Source: Caballeronia mineralivorans PML1(12)
GTDB taxonomy: Bacteria > Pseudomonadota > Gammaproteobacteria > Burkholderiales > Burkholderiaceae
Reading direction: 5' to 3'
Assembly: GCF_001028175.1 (NCBI RefSeq)
Contig: NZ_AEJF01000163.1
Coordinates: 23,984-87,983 of the forward strand
DNA: 64,000 nucleotides
This document shows, piece after piece, positions 43,018 through 52,529 of this stretch. The first letter of the stretch is position 1; the number at the start of each line of letters is the position of its first letter. A program made the position numbers and the translations under genes. The notes beneath the pieces were generated by a model. It was not told the origin of the DNA, did no database searches, and saw only the letters and a list, made by a program, of their open reading frames with translations.

Positions 43018-43170
43018 ATGCGTGCGCGGGTCCAGCGAAGCGGAACTGTTTACTATTACTTTGATGTCGGCGGGACACCGCGGCGCGAGATTCCGCTGGC
43101 GACAAACTTGCTTAGCGAGGTCCACGTTCGGCTAGAAACATTGCGAGAAGTCAGCGAGATGCTCGGTTGA
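43018..43170 (+). pseudogene. Phage-type integrase N-terminal fragment
   Basis: 50 codons: MRARVQRSGTVYYYFDVGGT PRREIPLATN are the N-terminal arm-type domain of Burkholderia phage integrases. It then runs to an unrelated tail and a TGA at 43168. Catalytic domain absent. A trace of an old integration in the island. The ~340 bp after it (43171-43508) show no recognised gene. Confidence 0.55.
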
Positions 43171-43508
43171 CAAGGACATGTTTCCGGCAGATTGCGCTAT
43201 TCGATTTAAACGGGCCGACCGATCGATGGGACCATGTGGATGATAGCTGTGTCATGGAAATATACATTCCGTCGATTTCCACCGAATTCCGCCCCATTGT
43301 TGCGAGTGCCCCCTCTTGAGGCCGAAATCTGGTCCAATCTCAGGGGTTTACTCCAACCAGTGTCTCAGGAGGGGCAGTTCTGCGTGGACATCTACAATCT
43401 CGTTACGTGTGGCTAGTGGAGCCCTCGGCTCACTCATCTGAGGCCGAAGACCATGTGTGAATGGGGTCGCTACACCGCATATCCCCGGTCTTTAGAACTT
43501 CTACCGCA

Positions 43509-45437
43509 TCAGCGTTTTCCGAACTCAAGAATCAGGTCGCAGAGCTTTTCCAGCGACGCAGATTTGCCTCCATTGTCGACCGCCAGAGCAAGTTTCGCCC
43601 CAATGAGCAGCGGATTTTTATGCAACCCTTTAGCGTTTCCATAGGATGCGTGCGCTTGATGCTTCACCTTTTCGTACGCCCCTGCATCCATGGCTTCCTG
43701 TAGTTCCACGTCAACAGTGTCTCCGAGGTTCGTACGCCAGATTGCATAGCTACTAGCCCATACGGTTTCGGCCGGAATCGGGGTCTTGTCGTCGCCCCCA
43801 AGCAGCTTCAGCAAGGCCGTGTTGTCTCGCACATGATGGTGCTTGTGCTCCTCCTTGCAATCCGCATCACCGTCGAAGATGACAAAAAGCGGTATCTCGA
43901 GCTGCTGGGCAATGATTGCCGGACGTAAGATGTTGCTCTTGTTGTCGACAGGAACGATGTGGCAACCGGCCTTGCGGAATGCCTGCATGCGGTCGGTCAA
44001 CGTCATCCACGAGTTGATGTAGGCGACGTCCTCAATTCCCTCGACGAGGATGACTCTCTGCGCGAAGAAAATTTCCGTCAGCGTTGGCTGCAGTATAGGT
44101 GCGATTCGCGCAAGGCTTCCGCGAGGGTCTACTGGTCGCTGACCAGTAATCCGCGCATATTCGTCGCCAATTTCCGACGGCACGGGCCGTGTAGCGTACG
44201 ATGCTTTCGTAGCTGAATCACGCCGCACAAGCCGCACACTTTCGAAAGAGTTGCCGGAGACAAACAAAGGGCTATGGGTCGTCACCAGAACTTGTGAACC
44301 GCCTTCAGCCAACGTATTCAGAACGCCCGCGAGATGTCGGGCTTGTGGCGGGTGTTGGTACAATTCGGGCTCTTCGCAGCCAAGTATGAGTCGAGGCTCG
44401 GTCGTCTCTCCCTGACTTGCAAGTTCCTGCAGCAGGGCCAGCAGGAAGGAGCGTTGGAATCCGTGACCAAAGCGAGCCAGCTCTCCCTCGAACGTACCTT
44501 CGCCGGCGACTATTTTCGCGAACGGCTCCTCGACCTTGACCGACTTGTCCGGGTCCTGTTGCCAGCTCACACGCAGGCTGGTGTCCGGATGCGCCCACTG
44601 CATCAAACGGTTCTGAAGCGAATCGGATATGCCGGCAAGGGCATCCTGACTTTCATCCAGAAGCTTCTGATATTCATCTCGGGCCTGCCGAGCGACCGCG
44701 CTGAGACGCTCAGCGAAATTGACCTTTGACCGGACCGTCCGGGCGAGTAGTTTGCCCAGTGCTGTGGCTTTTCCTTCGGACTGTTCGGCCGTTGCGTCCT
44801 TGACGGCCGGGATGTAGACCCATTGCAAATACTTTTGTAGGCGGTTTGTGCCTTTGCTGACTCCGTAGAACTGGTCTTCGCTCGGGATCAATATGCAGCC
44901 TTCCGGGCGATTCGCCTCGAAGGTCTTCAATGCTTCAGCCATAGCTGCAATCGTGGTTACTTTTGGCAGGTCAAACTGTTTCTGGAGCCTGCTATAAATC
45001 TCCTTGAGCTCATCAGCTTTGGCCTTGTCGCCCTGACGTCTGAAGAACTCCATGAACTCAGCCATCCCGAGGCGTTCACCGAACTGTCGAACTTCAGCAC
45101 GGCCAGAGACTGGATCGAAAGTCGCCTTCGCTGTAACTGTAAGGCGGTCCTGCCGAAAATATTCTTTGAATTCCTGTTTCGCCTCCTCGCCCAGATCGCT
45201 AAAAGTGACCGTAATTTCGATTGGCTCCGACGTGTCTTTGCGGTGAAAGTCCTCGGCAGACAGAAAAGCGACATCGGTGGATGCACCATCCGTCTCGCGG
45301 AAGAAAACGTTGAGTGCAAATAGGAAGGTCGATTTTCCCGCGCCGTTAGGGCCGACGAAACAGTTGTATCGGTCAACGGCAACGAACGTATCCTTAATGG
45401 TTCTCAAATTTTTGATGCGAATTGATTCGATGCGCAT
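43509..45437 (-). CDS. OLD-family ATP-dependent endonuclease
   Basis: 642 residues from MRIESIRIKNLRTIKDTFVA; the longer in-frame start at 45503 lies in the leader. N-terminal AAA ATPase: Walker A GPNGAGKST at residues 29-37, and EEPELYQHPPQARHLAGVLN with SQVLVTTHSPLFV as the late ATPase motifs. C-terminal TOPRIM: ILVEGIEDVAYIN and IFDGDADCKE. OLD proteins are DNA nucleases tied to phage exclusion. No UvrD-like helicase (GajB type) is beside it, so it is a stand-alone (class 1) form. Upstream, 45438-45964 is non-coding. Confidence 0.88.
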   Translation of the reverse strand: MRIESIRIKNLRTIKDTFVAVDRYNCFVGPNGAGKSTFLFALNVFFRETDGASTDVAFLSAEDFHRKDTSEPIEITVTFSDLGEEAKQEFKEYFRQDRLTVTAKATFDPVSGRAEVRQFGERLGMAEFMEFFRRQGDKAKADELKEIYSRLQKQFDLPKVTTIAAMAEALKTFEANRPEGCILIPSEDQFYGVSKGTNRLQKYLQWVYIPAVKDATAEQSEGKATALGKLLARTVRSKVNFAERLSAVARQARDEYQKLLDESQDALAGISDSLQNRLMQWAHPDTSLRVSWQQDPDKSVKVEEPFAKIVAGEGTFEGELARFGHGFQRSFLLALLQELASQGETTEPRLILGCEEPELYQHPPQARHLAGVLNTLAEGGSQVLVTTHSPLFVSGNSFESVRLVRRDSATKASYATRPVPSEIGDEYARITGQRPVDPRGSLARIAPILQPTLTEIFFAQRVILVEGIEDVAYINSWMTLTDRMQAFRKAGCHIVPVDNKSNILRPAIIAQQLEIPLFVIFDGDADCKEEHKHHHVRDNTALLKLLGGDDKTPIPAETVWASSYAIWRTNLGDTVDVELQEAMDAGAYEKVKHQAHASYGNAKGLHKNPLLIGAKLALAVDNGGKSASLEKLCDLILEFGKR

Positions 45438-45652
45438 GCCGCCCCCGGGTATAGTTTTCTTTGTCTGCAGAATTTGAACACAATAGATGTGCTCCGGTAA
45501 CAAATTTTATATGGGAATTTTTGCGCGCTGTTTGTGCGCCACTGGTTGATAATGGTTTTGGCGGCATCCGTTTATTCGATTCGGCCTTGATCTATACACT
45601 CGGCGTCAGTGAATGAACGTGCGCATGGCGTTCGGCCAACTGCCAGGCTTGT

Positions 45653-45684
45653 AAAATGAACCGCCCATACCGACCGTTCATTTT
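45653..45684. repeat. 9-bp perfect inverted repeat with T run
   Basis: AAAATGAAC (45653-45661) and GTTCATTTT (45676-45684) pair across 14 bp and are followed by one more T. It may act as a weak terminator between two minus-strand units. The rest of the 45.5-45.96 kb gap is featureless. Confidence 0.4.
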
Positions 45685-45964
45685 TGGATGGGCTAATGGG
45701 TGACTATCCCCGACCGACGTGATGGCAACAACGACCGTTGTTGCTCGAAAGCCCCCATCGAGACCGCACCGGATTGAAGGACAGTGGGTCGACTATCGCG
45801 TATCGCCAACAGGCACAGACCGGCCAACTACGGACGTTAGCTCACGCGCTCACGCAGACATTTACGCGTCGGCTCTGTCCACAAAGCGGACCTTCGCGTC
45901 CTCATGAAACCAATAGACGCTAGGGACGGAAACGCGTTGTCCTTCGCAGCATCGCAGAGGTCAG

Positions 45965-47384
45965 CTAGGGGGCACCTGTGGCGAGAGTTTTGCGAAGCGC
46001 CTGTCGTTCGTTCGGAGTAAGTAAGCGAAACGTGATCTCGTTATCGAGCCCCTTCGTTGCTGCGTCTAGCTGCGAGGTCTTAGCGTTCTCACGAGCGGTC
46101 TGCAAATTCACTTTCAATTCCTCGAACGCTTTTGTTTCTTGATGCGAGGAGCTTTCGCGGAGAATGGCGGTTTGTACGGCCTGCGCTCGTGCGATATCAA
46201 AATAAAGGTCAAAGCCATAAGACTTTCTGAGCTCGGAATTTTGAAGCAAAGCGACGGCCTCACGCAAAGGAGAAAGCGCGTCGGTTTCCAATTCGGCTGC
46301 ATACATAGACGCTTGCGTTTTTTTTCGTGAGCCGAAAGATCTCGCCATTCCCGCGCGATCGCCTCAAAGGTCGAGACACCGAGTACGTCTAACGGCGATA
46401 AACGCTGGTCGAGTTGAGTCAAACCGGACTGATTCGCCTTCCAGGCCGTTTTTAGACTTTTCTGCGAATCTCGCAAGCGCTTAGTCCATTCTCGATCATT
46501 CTCTTGTAGCGGGTTTTTTGAGACCTTGATTACGATTCGGACGAGTTGATTAACATTCTTGAGATCATTAGGATCGGCATCATAGGCTTCCTTGGCTTTT
46601 TCGTAGGCCAATAACAGATAGTTGTTATCCCATTCATCGGACAATCGGAAGCTTCTGGGACGGGCGAGGTTGTAATAAAATCTCGATGAGATTCTTAATA
46701 CTGACGTGCGTTGATCGATATTCGCTGTTTGATATGCTTGCGTCATGATTTTATCACCATCACTTGCGACATTCTCAAACTGTTATTTATCATTATTTCC
46801 GAGTTGCGCTATTTCAAGGAAGATCGCTGCCTTATCAAGCAGTGCCTCTGTCAAGAGTTTTCGGTTCTGGATTTCTAGAAAATAGTGAATCGCTTCGTCA
46901 GCCCAGAACATCGCATTCGGCTTTGTTGAGCTATCGTCCTCGTTTACCCGATACATTCGGTTAATATATGACAGGGACTTAGAGATCTTCTCCGAATTCT
47001 GCTTTTTTCGATCAGCGAGCGACGAATGCTTCCAGGCGGACTCAAATTGGTTGCGGGCTTCTACTAGAGAGGTTGCGGGTGTGGTACCTGGGGAAATAGT
47101 GCGGGCTGAACGCGCGACCTCCGCCTCTGCGATCCATTTATCGATAGCTGTAGATAGTGAAATCTCGCCCGTCGGGCTCGGTGCCTCGTTTGCGGACCGC
47201 ATCACTGCGTAACCGAACGACATGCAGCCGACGAAGAACAGTAGGAGCGCTGCAAACCGCCATGTATCGTTCGACTTGCAAAAGCAAGACACGAAAACAA
47301 GATACACATTAAGGCGACTATCCCGAGGCTACTGGAGGCAGCTGCCTTAATAATCTCCGGCAAATTCTTCGTGAAGTCTTCCAT
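45965..47384 (-). pseudogene. Membrane-anchored hypothetical protein, three-fold broken
   Basis: Start MEDFTKNLPEIIKAAASSSL; the membrane region is split by a frame change at a T4 run near 47275 and continues as KSNDTWRFAALLLFFVGCM. A single in-frame TAA at 46783-46785 follows GNNDK. The same frame goes on with MTQAYQTANIDQRTSVLRIS and helical repeats (YEKAKEAYDADPNDLKNVNQ). A further -1 shift at an A8 run near 46322 leads to the last 120 residues (AAELETDALSPLREAVALLQ on). Rebuilt length about 470 residues: two membrane segments plus a TPR-like cytoplasmic domain. Function unknown. Either a decayed gene or, at the A8, a slippage site. Confidence 0.6.
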
Positions 47385-47618
47385 AACTAACGCCGCAGCA
47401 ATGCGATTGATGGCTATTAATTACGCAGGTATCCAAATTAACGTAAGTTACGCAAGAGCATCACCACGGGCAGCCAACATCCCCAAGCTTCCCGTGGTGT
47501 GGGAATATTTACATTTCCGACGCGGAATTACGGAATTAATATACTACCACTTTCCTGACAGCTTACCGCGTAATTGATTTCGGTCTGTGCGCTAGCGCTC
47601 ATTTTTGTGAATTTGTCC
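47385..47618. other. AT-rich intergenic region between divergent genes
   Basis: About 230 bp, clearly lower in GC than the flanks. It contains the leader of the broken minus-strand gene and part of the promoter of 47678. Confidence 0.4.
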
Positions 47619-47659
47619 TTGAAAAATATGCTGCATTTTCTATAGTTGTGTGAACTATA
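47619..47659 (+). promoter_or_regulatory. Promoter with operator over the -10 box
   Basis: TTGAAA (47619-47624), 16 bp, TATAGT (47641-47646) make a good sigma-70 promoter. TATAGTT (47641-47647) and AACTATA (47653-47659) form a perfect inverted repeat over the -10 and start, as for a repressed promoter. Confidence 0.65.
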
Positions 47660-47677
47660 CGATTTCGGAGATTAACT

Positions 47678-48118
47678 ATGTCAAAAAAATCGTTGGAAAA
47701 GATTAAGGAAAAGCTTTTAAAGGACGGTTTCGGGAAAAAAGCGCTTGTGAGCGATGAGATGATGAGGGAGATTTTCGCGGCGGTTTCGTCTGAAAAGAAC
47801 GTCATCGCGACGCCATCTGAAGAACTTCGATTTATAGAAGGATTAATGAATCTCCCGATTGGATATATAAAAGAGTTTAAGGTAATTCCAAAATCTGGCT
47901 ACGAAGTATGTTCATGCGGTCGCGTGCCGAGCGCACTGGAAATTGTTCAGACCGCGATGAAACATAGAATTCACGAGACTTCGTTAATGCGTGACACGTT
48001 GATTGGATTTAACAATCTTGTGGAACTTTCAACTGACGGCCGATCGGGAGAGTGTGTAAAGTGCGGAAGGATGGTAATTATGGAAACTTACGCCACTGCC
48101 TCCTACATTTACACCTAA
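47678..48118 (+). CDS. Hypothetical zinc-knuckle protein (146 aa)
   Basis: MSKKSLEKIKEKLLKDGFGK begins a Lys-rich helical part of about 40 residues. The C-terminal half has CSCGR (about residue 77) and CVKCGR (about 127), two C-x-C/C-x2-C halves of a zinc site. GGAG stands before the ATG. AT-rich codon use marks it as acquired. I do not recognise a family. The operator over its promoter suggests tight control. Confidence 0.6.
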   Translation: MSKKSLEKIKEKLLKDGFGKKALVSDEMMREIFAAVSSEKNVIATPSEELRFIEGLMNLPIGYIKEFKVIPKSGYEVCSCGRVPSALEIVQTAMKHRIHETSLMRDTLIGFNNLVELSTDGRSGECVKCGRMVIMETYATASYIYT

Positions 48119-48682
48119 CTTTTATGCACTGAAAGGCGCGGCCACTAGCACAAATCTGACTGAAAAGGACCATGCGATGTCTCCCAAATGCGTTAGTCAT
48201 CGCATCGTCAGTCAGACCGCTATAACCCATTAACCGAGTTTTGCATTCCTTCAATGGGTCGACGGACGTTCTTAGGGCCACACGTAAGGAAGCGCCGCTC
48301 GAACTCACTTTCGATTCCGGCTGAAGCTTTTCCTGAACCGTCGCTCGCCAGGCACCCTGGATCCAAATTAAACGCGCGTCGAATACGGTGTGCACAGATT
48401 AAATTGTCCTTCCGTATCCGATCGCAAAGAAAGGCGAAGTCTCGGCGCCTGAACCGAGACGTATCGATATTGGTCATCTTTCCGCGATCATCCATAGCCT
48501 GCTAATTCTAGAAAAAAATTCAGCCATCCTTTGTGAGATGGATCGAGATGCTTTCTGGACGGTGATCGTCGCGCGGAGCCTGAGGTTGTCGATAGCGCGG
48601 CAGCGAAATGTCCGGGAATGCCCGCCAAGTCGCATGCTTGTCCATGCGCGCGGGCTGCGCACATCCCTAGAGGCAATCGACC
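48119..48682. other. 560-bp gap
   Basis: A 91-codon minus-strand frame (48220-48495) is open but has no family likeness or ribosome site. No repeats, RNA gene or promoter stand out. Confidence 0.35.
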
Positions 48683-50170
48683 ATGAAATTACGTCGTCCG
48701 ACCGACCACAAGATTAGGCAAGTCGCAGAGGGCATCGCATTCTACTTGCAAGATAAGTCACCGCCTACACCGTCCAGAATCGAGTCTATCTATACGCGAG
48801 TTCAACAATTCGCGAAATATGTTGGCATTCCATCGTTAATCATTGCGGCGATGATGCCCGCCTATAACCTAGCGTCCGGACTTGTTGACTATTCAAATAG
48901 AACTTATGTACAGAAAGTCCAAACCGCGTACGCTTTCGAATTGTTGAACAAAGGCGAAATAGATCGCGCAAATTTTATCCTTACAGAGATTCCGAGTACG
49001 GAGAAATTTGATGTGGCCACGTTTTACGCTAAGGCGAAGGTCCTTTTGAAACGCGCAATTAAGCAGGGGCGCGAACAGGATCACGCGCAGGATATAGCGT
49101 CAGTACTGGTTGATTTGTATGAAAATCGTCCGTTTCTGTTTCCGAAGGTTGGTACCGGGGATGAAATAATTGACCTTAGATTGGACCTCGTCGAAGTGGA
49201 CATACAACGCGGCAATTACATTCAGGCTGACAACATGCTTCGTAGTCTAAATATCAAAGGCGTGTCGAATGGTCTTTATAGTGGTCGCGTCGGCATCAAG
49301 ACCGCAGAGATATTAACCTTGCAGGTTCGCACAGTCGAAGCCCGAAAGGTGCTCTACAGCATAAAATCGGTAATTGATAAACAAGGTACTTCGAGCGACA
49401 TGGCAGATCTTTACTTTTTGCTTGGCAAAACCTATCAGTTTGACCACGACAATGATAAAGCCGTAGGTTTCTACGAGAAGGCCCAAAAACTATATGAAGC
49501 GGCAGGAGATTTCGGCTCGATCGTTAAGATTTATAACAATGTTGCCATGACTTTCACCGACAAACTGGATTTCGAGAAAGCTAGGTTTTATTATGAACTG
49601 GAAGCAACGTTGGCGAGACAGCAAAACGACAACCTTAGTCTTGGCCGAGCTTTGGTGAACATCGCATTGCTGGATAGGCGGCAAAATAACATTGCAGGAT
49701 CGATAGAGCACGGCCTGGAAGCAAAAGCGGCGTTTGCAGAACAAGGCAACAAGCTAGGGATGGCGGCTTCTCTGCAGAATCTTGCTAACACATACGTGGC
49801 CGCCGCTGACTACGAAAAAGGAACGTTTTATGGCAAAGAAGCAATACTGCAATTTCGAGAACTGGGAGATTTGCGAGGCGTTGCGCGAAGTGCGGGCGTG
49901 TTGGCCAAGTCGCATGAAGGTTCTGGCAATTATGAAGAGGCCTACTACAATGTCGTCGTTGCCCTTCTCCTGAACAAAAAGATTGGCTTTGAAAAGACAA
50001 GTGATGGTCAAATTGACGCAACCGCCCAGTTCACGCAACGAGAGCGATTAGCGGCGCGTCTTGGTGTCGCAAATGCTGCTGAAATCGGTTTTCGAGCACA
50101 AAAAGATGTGACCCATTTAACCGATTTGACGGGCGTTGCTAGTGGCAAAGTGCCGTTGCCGCAGAACTGA
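48683..50170 (+). CDS. Membrane-anchored TPR protein
   Basis: 495 residues. A membrane segment at about 47-66 (VGIPSLIIAAMMPAYNLASG) follows a 45-residue basic N-terminal part. The C-terminal half holds about five tetratricopeptide repeats at ~40-residue spacing (residues 238-275, 278-315, 320-356, 360-396, 400-436; e.g. ADLYFLLGKTYQFDHDNDKA). TPRs bind proteins. No enzymatic domain is visible. Low GC, like 47678. No operon partner downstream. I do not recognise a named family; a regulatory or defence-associated scaffold is possible. Confidence 0.75.
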   Translation: MKLRRPTDHKIRQVAEGIAFYLQDKSPPTPSRIESIYTRVQQFAKYVGIPSLIIAAMMPAYNLASGLVDYSNRTYVQKVQTAYAFELLNKGEIDRANFILTEIPSTEKFDVATFYAKAKVLLKRAIKQGREQDHAQDIASVLVDLYENRPFLFPKVGTGDEIIDLRLDLVEVDIQRGNYIQADNMLRSLNIKGVSNGLYSGRVGIKTAEILTLQVRTVEARKVLYSIKSVIDKQGTSSDMADLYFLLGKTYQFDHDNDKAVGFYEKAQKLYEAAGDFGSIVKIYNNVAMTFTDKLDFEKARFYYELEATLARQQNDNLSLGRALVNIALLDRRQNNIAGSIEHGLEAKAAFAEQGNKLGMAASLQNLANTYVAAADYEKGTFYGKEAILQFRELGDLRGVARSAGVLAKSHEGSGNYEEAYYNVVVALLLNKKIGFEKTSDGQIDATAQFTQRERLAARLGVANAAEIGFRAQKDVTHLTDLTGVASGKVPLPQN

Positions 50171-50338
50171 ACGATAGAGTCCGCTAGGTCTTCTCGGCAG
50201 CAGAACGCCGGGCGCTCAACAGATTCGGTTTTTTGACTTCCATGTGCGAGAGCAGTTCTAGACGCCGGGTGTCCGGATCGCTCTCGCGCTACATGTGCGG
50301 TGCGATCAGTCATGAATGCTCCGGTTTTATGCGCTTAG

Positions 50339-51064
50339 GATTCCATATGGTCTGCTTGGTGGAAACCAGCAATTTCATTTGCGACGCGGCGTCCGGTTAT
50401 CGCGATGAATCCGGACGGGCGCTCATCATGCCGCGCCCGTTTTGGAATCGCGCACGAGATCGCGCACGAGATCGGGCACTTCTGCTTGCATATCGGCATC
50501 CAGACGGGCGATAAGGTGACTGAATCCCAGGCAAATCGATTTGCCAGTGCCTTTTTAATGCCTCGTCGGTATTTTGCGGCAGAGTGTCGAACAGCAATGC
50601 GCGGTTCACGTTTGAACTGGTCGGTGCTTGCAGATATCAAGGTCCGTTGGGGGGTGTCAAAGGCTGCGATTCTTTATCGTGGGCGGCAGCTTGGCGTGTT
50701 TTCAGACGAGCAGTATCGAAGTGGCGTGATTGGCTTGACGCGGCGAGGGGAAGCGCGAGCGGAGTTCGAGGATAAGGACATGCCGCTTGAGTCGCCCGAC
50801 TTGATTGCGGACGGCATCCAGGTGCTGCGCGAAGCGTTTGGTATTTCGCGGGCGGCATTGGCTCGGGAAATGAAGGTACAGACGCCGTTGCTGGACGAAC
50901 TGCTGTCGGCTCGCTTTGATCCGGGGGCGTATGCAGCAGCGACCGATAACGTCGTCTCAATGTCCGTGGAGCGCCACGTGCGAACCTGCGCGGCAAAGGG
51001 AAGCGGAAGGCCTGTTCAATGGGCTTGTCTCTACCTGCTTGCCCTCGGGCCTGAGTATCGATGA
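50339..51064 (+). pseudogene. ImmA/IrrE-type metallopeptidase, N-terminally truncated
   Basis: The frame opens after a TAG at 50336 and reads ISFATRRPVIAMNPDGRSSC, RARFGIAHEIAHEIGHFCLH and ESQANRFASAFLMPRRYF, the COG2856 peptidase core, then the usual C-terminal half. The first Met is at 50405. The N-terminal XRE domain and start are missing. The HEXXH site has a 12-bp tandem duplication (50450-50473), giving HEIAHEIGH. Full-length relatives cleave repressors or antitoxins. Confidence 0.65.
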
Positions 51065-51282
51065 TAAGCGTGCTCGATGAAGCGTCCCCTCGCGGCCGCA
51101 CTGGCGGGCACGGGTCATGTCTTCCGCCCCAGACTGCCACGGATCGTCTCTGTGGAAAGGTGGTGGTCCGTGACGCTAACCCGGCGTCCGCGTGTCGCTC
51201 TAATATCGGTTTTGGAGGATTTGTTGGCGCTCAGCGGTGATCAGGCGCATTGGACGATCGTGTAGTTCAATCAGGAGGATCG

Positions 51283-52237
51283 GTGGGCATCAAAATGGCA
51301 ACGGCGCTTGATGCGCTTGGCGAACAATGGCAGGCAGAAGGCTACTCGAAGGGAAAGGGTGCGGAGCCAATGCGGTGTGCACATTGCCCCACCGCCGTTA
51401 CGCACCAGAGCGCCTATACCTGCGAGCGGCACAACAAGAGCGTCAAGATGCCCGCCTATTTCCGGCTCCTGAAAGACGGAGAACACGCTGACGGTTGCCA
51501 GCATGCGGTCGAGGGCAACATCAAGAAGCTCGTCACGCCGTCCGAGGGATTGATTGAAGCCTTGCGCGACGGTAAGTACCGTCTTCGGCTGGATGATGAT
51601 CGCCGATGCTCTGAAGGCAATGCAGAGGCCGGTTTCGGGTTTAAACACAAGTAGTCCACGCAATGGCGGCGGGACAGTGTATCGACGCACACCGGGTAGC
51701 CTGCCGACGTACGTCAACTCAGCGAAAAAAGTCCTGCTGCTGCGGGCCGCTTGCGACGACGACAACAACATCGCGCAACACTTGGAACTGGTCTTCGAGG
51801 GCGATACAGTTGTGCCCTGGTCGTCGTTCTACTATGAAACAGAACGCTATATGGAAGCGTATCGAGCGGTGTCGCTTCAGACTGTCGAACACCCCGTGGC
51901 GCTTCATGGCGTGGTCAAATCGAAGCGAAGTCCGGTCATTGACGGAAGATCTACAAACGTAATCAATCTTCACATTCCGAAGTATGCGGCTGACAGCGAC
52001 GACGCGACGCACGGAATCAGCGTTGAGGCGAGCATCTGGGCCGACGATGCCGACTGGTTCGACGGCATTGAGGAGGATTCGGAAGTAGTCATCCTCGGTA
52101 TGGGGAATGCGAAAGCGGCCAAGCGTCGGCCGGCGAGGGAGCCGGGGAAGCATCGATTCTCGGAGTTCACAACGCACAAGCTCAATTTCACGCTGTCGTT
52201 GAAAGCACAGATTGCTAAGGTACCGAAAGGCTGTTGA
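51283..52237 (+). pseudogene. Hypothetical zinc-binding protein with one frameshift
   Basis: From a GTG at 51283 (AGGAGG just before) the protein reads through KGAEPMRCAHCPTAVTHQSA and HADGCQHAVEGNIKKLV, with a C-x2-C...C...H zinc-like pattern. Near 51595 the sense moves to the next frame (IADALKAMQRPVSGLNTSSP RNGGGTVYRR, then PTYVNSAKKVLLLRAACDDD) and runs to 52237. Rebuilt length about 317 residues. I know homologues only as hypotheticals, loosely like the Cys-rich start of CoiA-type proteins. It lies 290 bp before the putative defence cluster. Confidence 0.55.
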
Positions 52238-52529
52238 GCAGAAGAAGCGTGGATATTTTCCAGCCAGGTTCGGCCTGATGCACCATTCGGTTGCGACGAC
52301 TTTGGTGAACCCATGGCCGTTATGCGGGGTGTCGCGATCAAGCAATGCTTTCATCGAGCGCGAGGCTATCCCAGCACACGGGTGTTGCCGCTCGACCCGC
52401 TCCGGCTTATCGCGCTGCGGCAGTTCATGCTCCAACGTGCAATAAGTGGACGCCTGCGGTTCGCGAGTAAGATGCCATTTTGCTGGGTAGGGCAGTGCGT
52501 CGGCGCATAAGGGAGTCACATTCTTCAAA
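52238..52529. other. Leader region of the three-gene cluster
   Basis: 290 bp without a gene. It should carry the promoter of the cluster; I cannot assign hexamers. GGGAG at 52510 is the nearest ribosome-site candidate to the ATG at 52530. Confidence 0.35.

Noticed and set aside
48220..48495. 91-codon minus-strand frame
   Set aside because: No ribosome site, no family likeness and no conservation evidence; probably chance.
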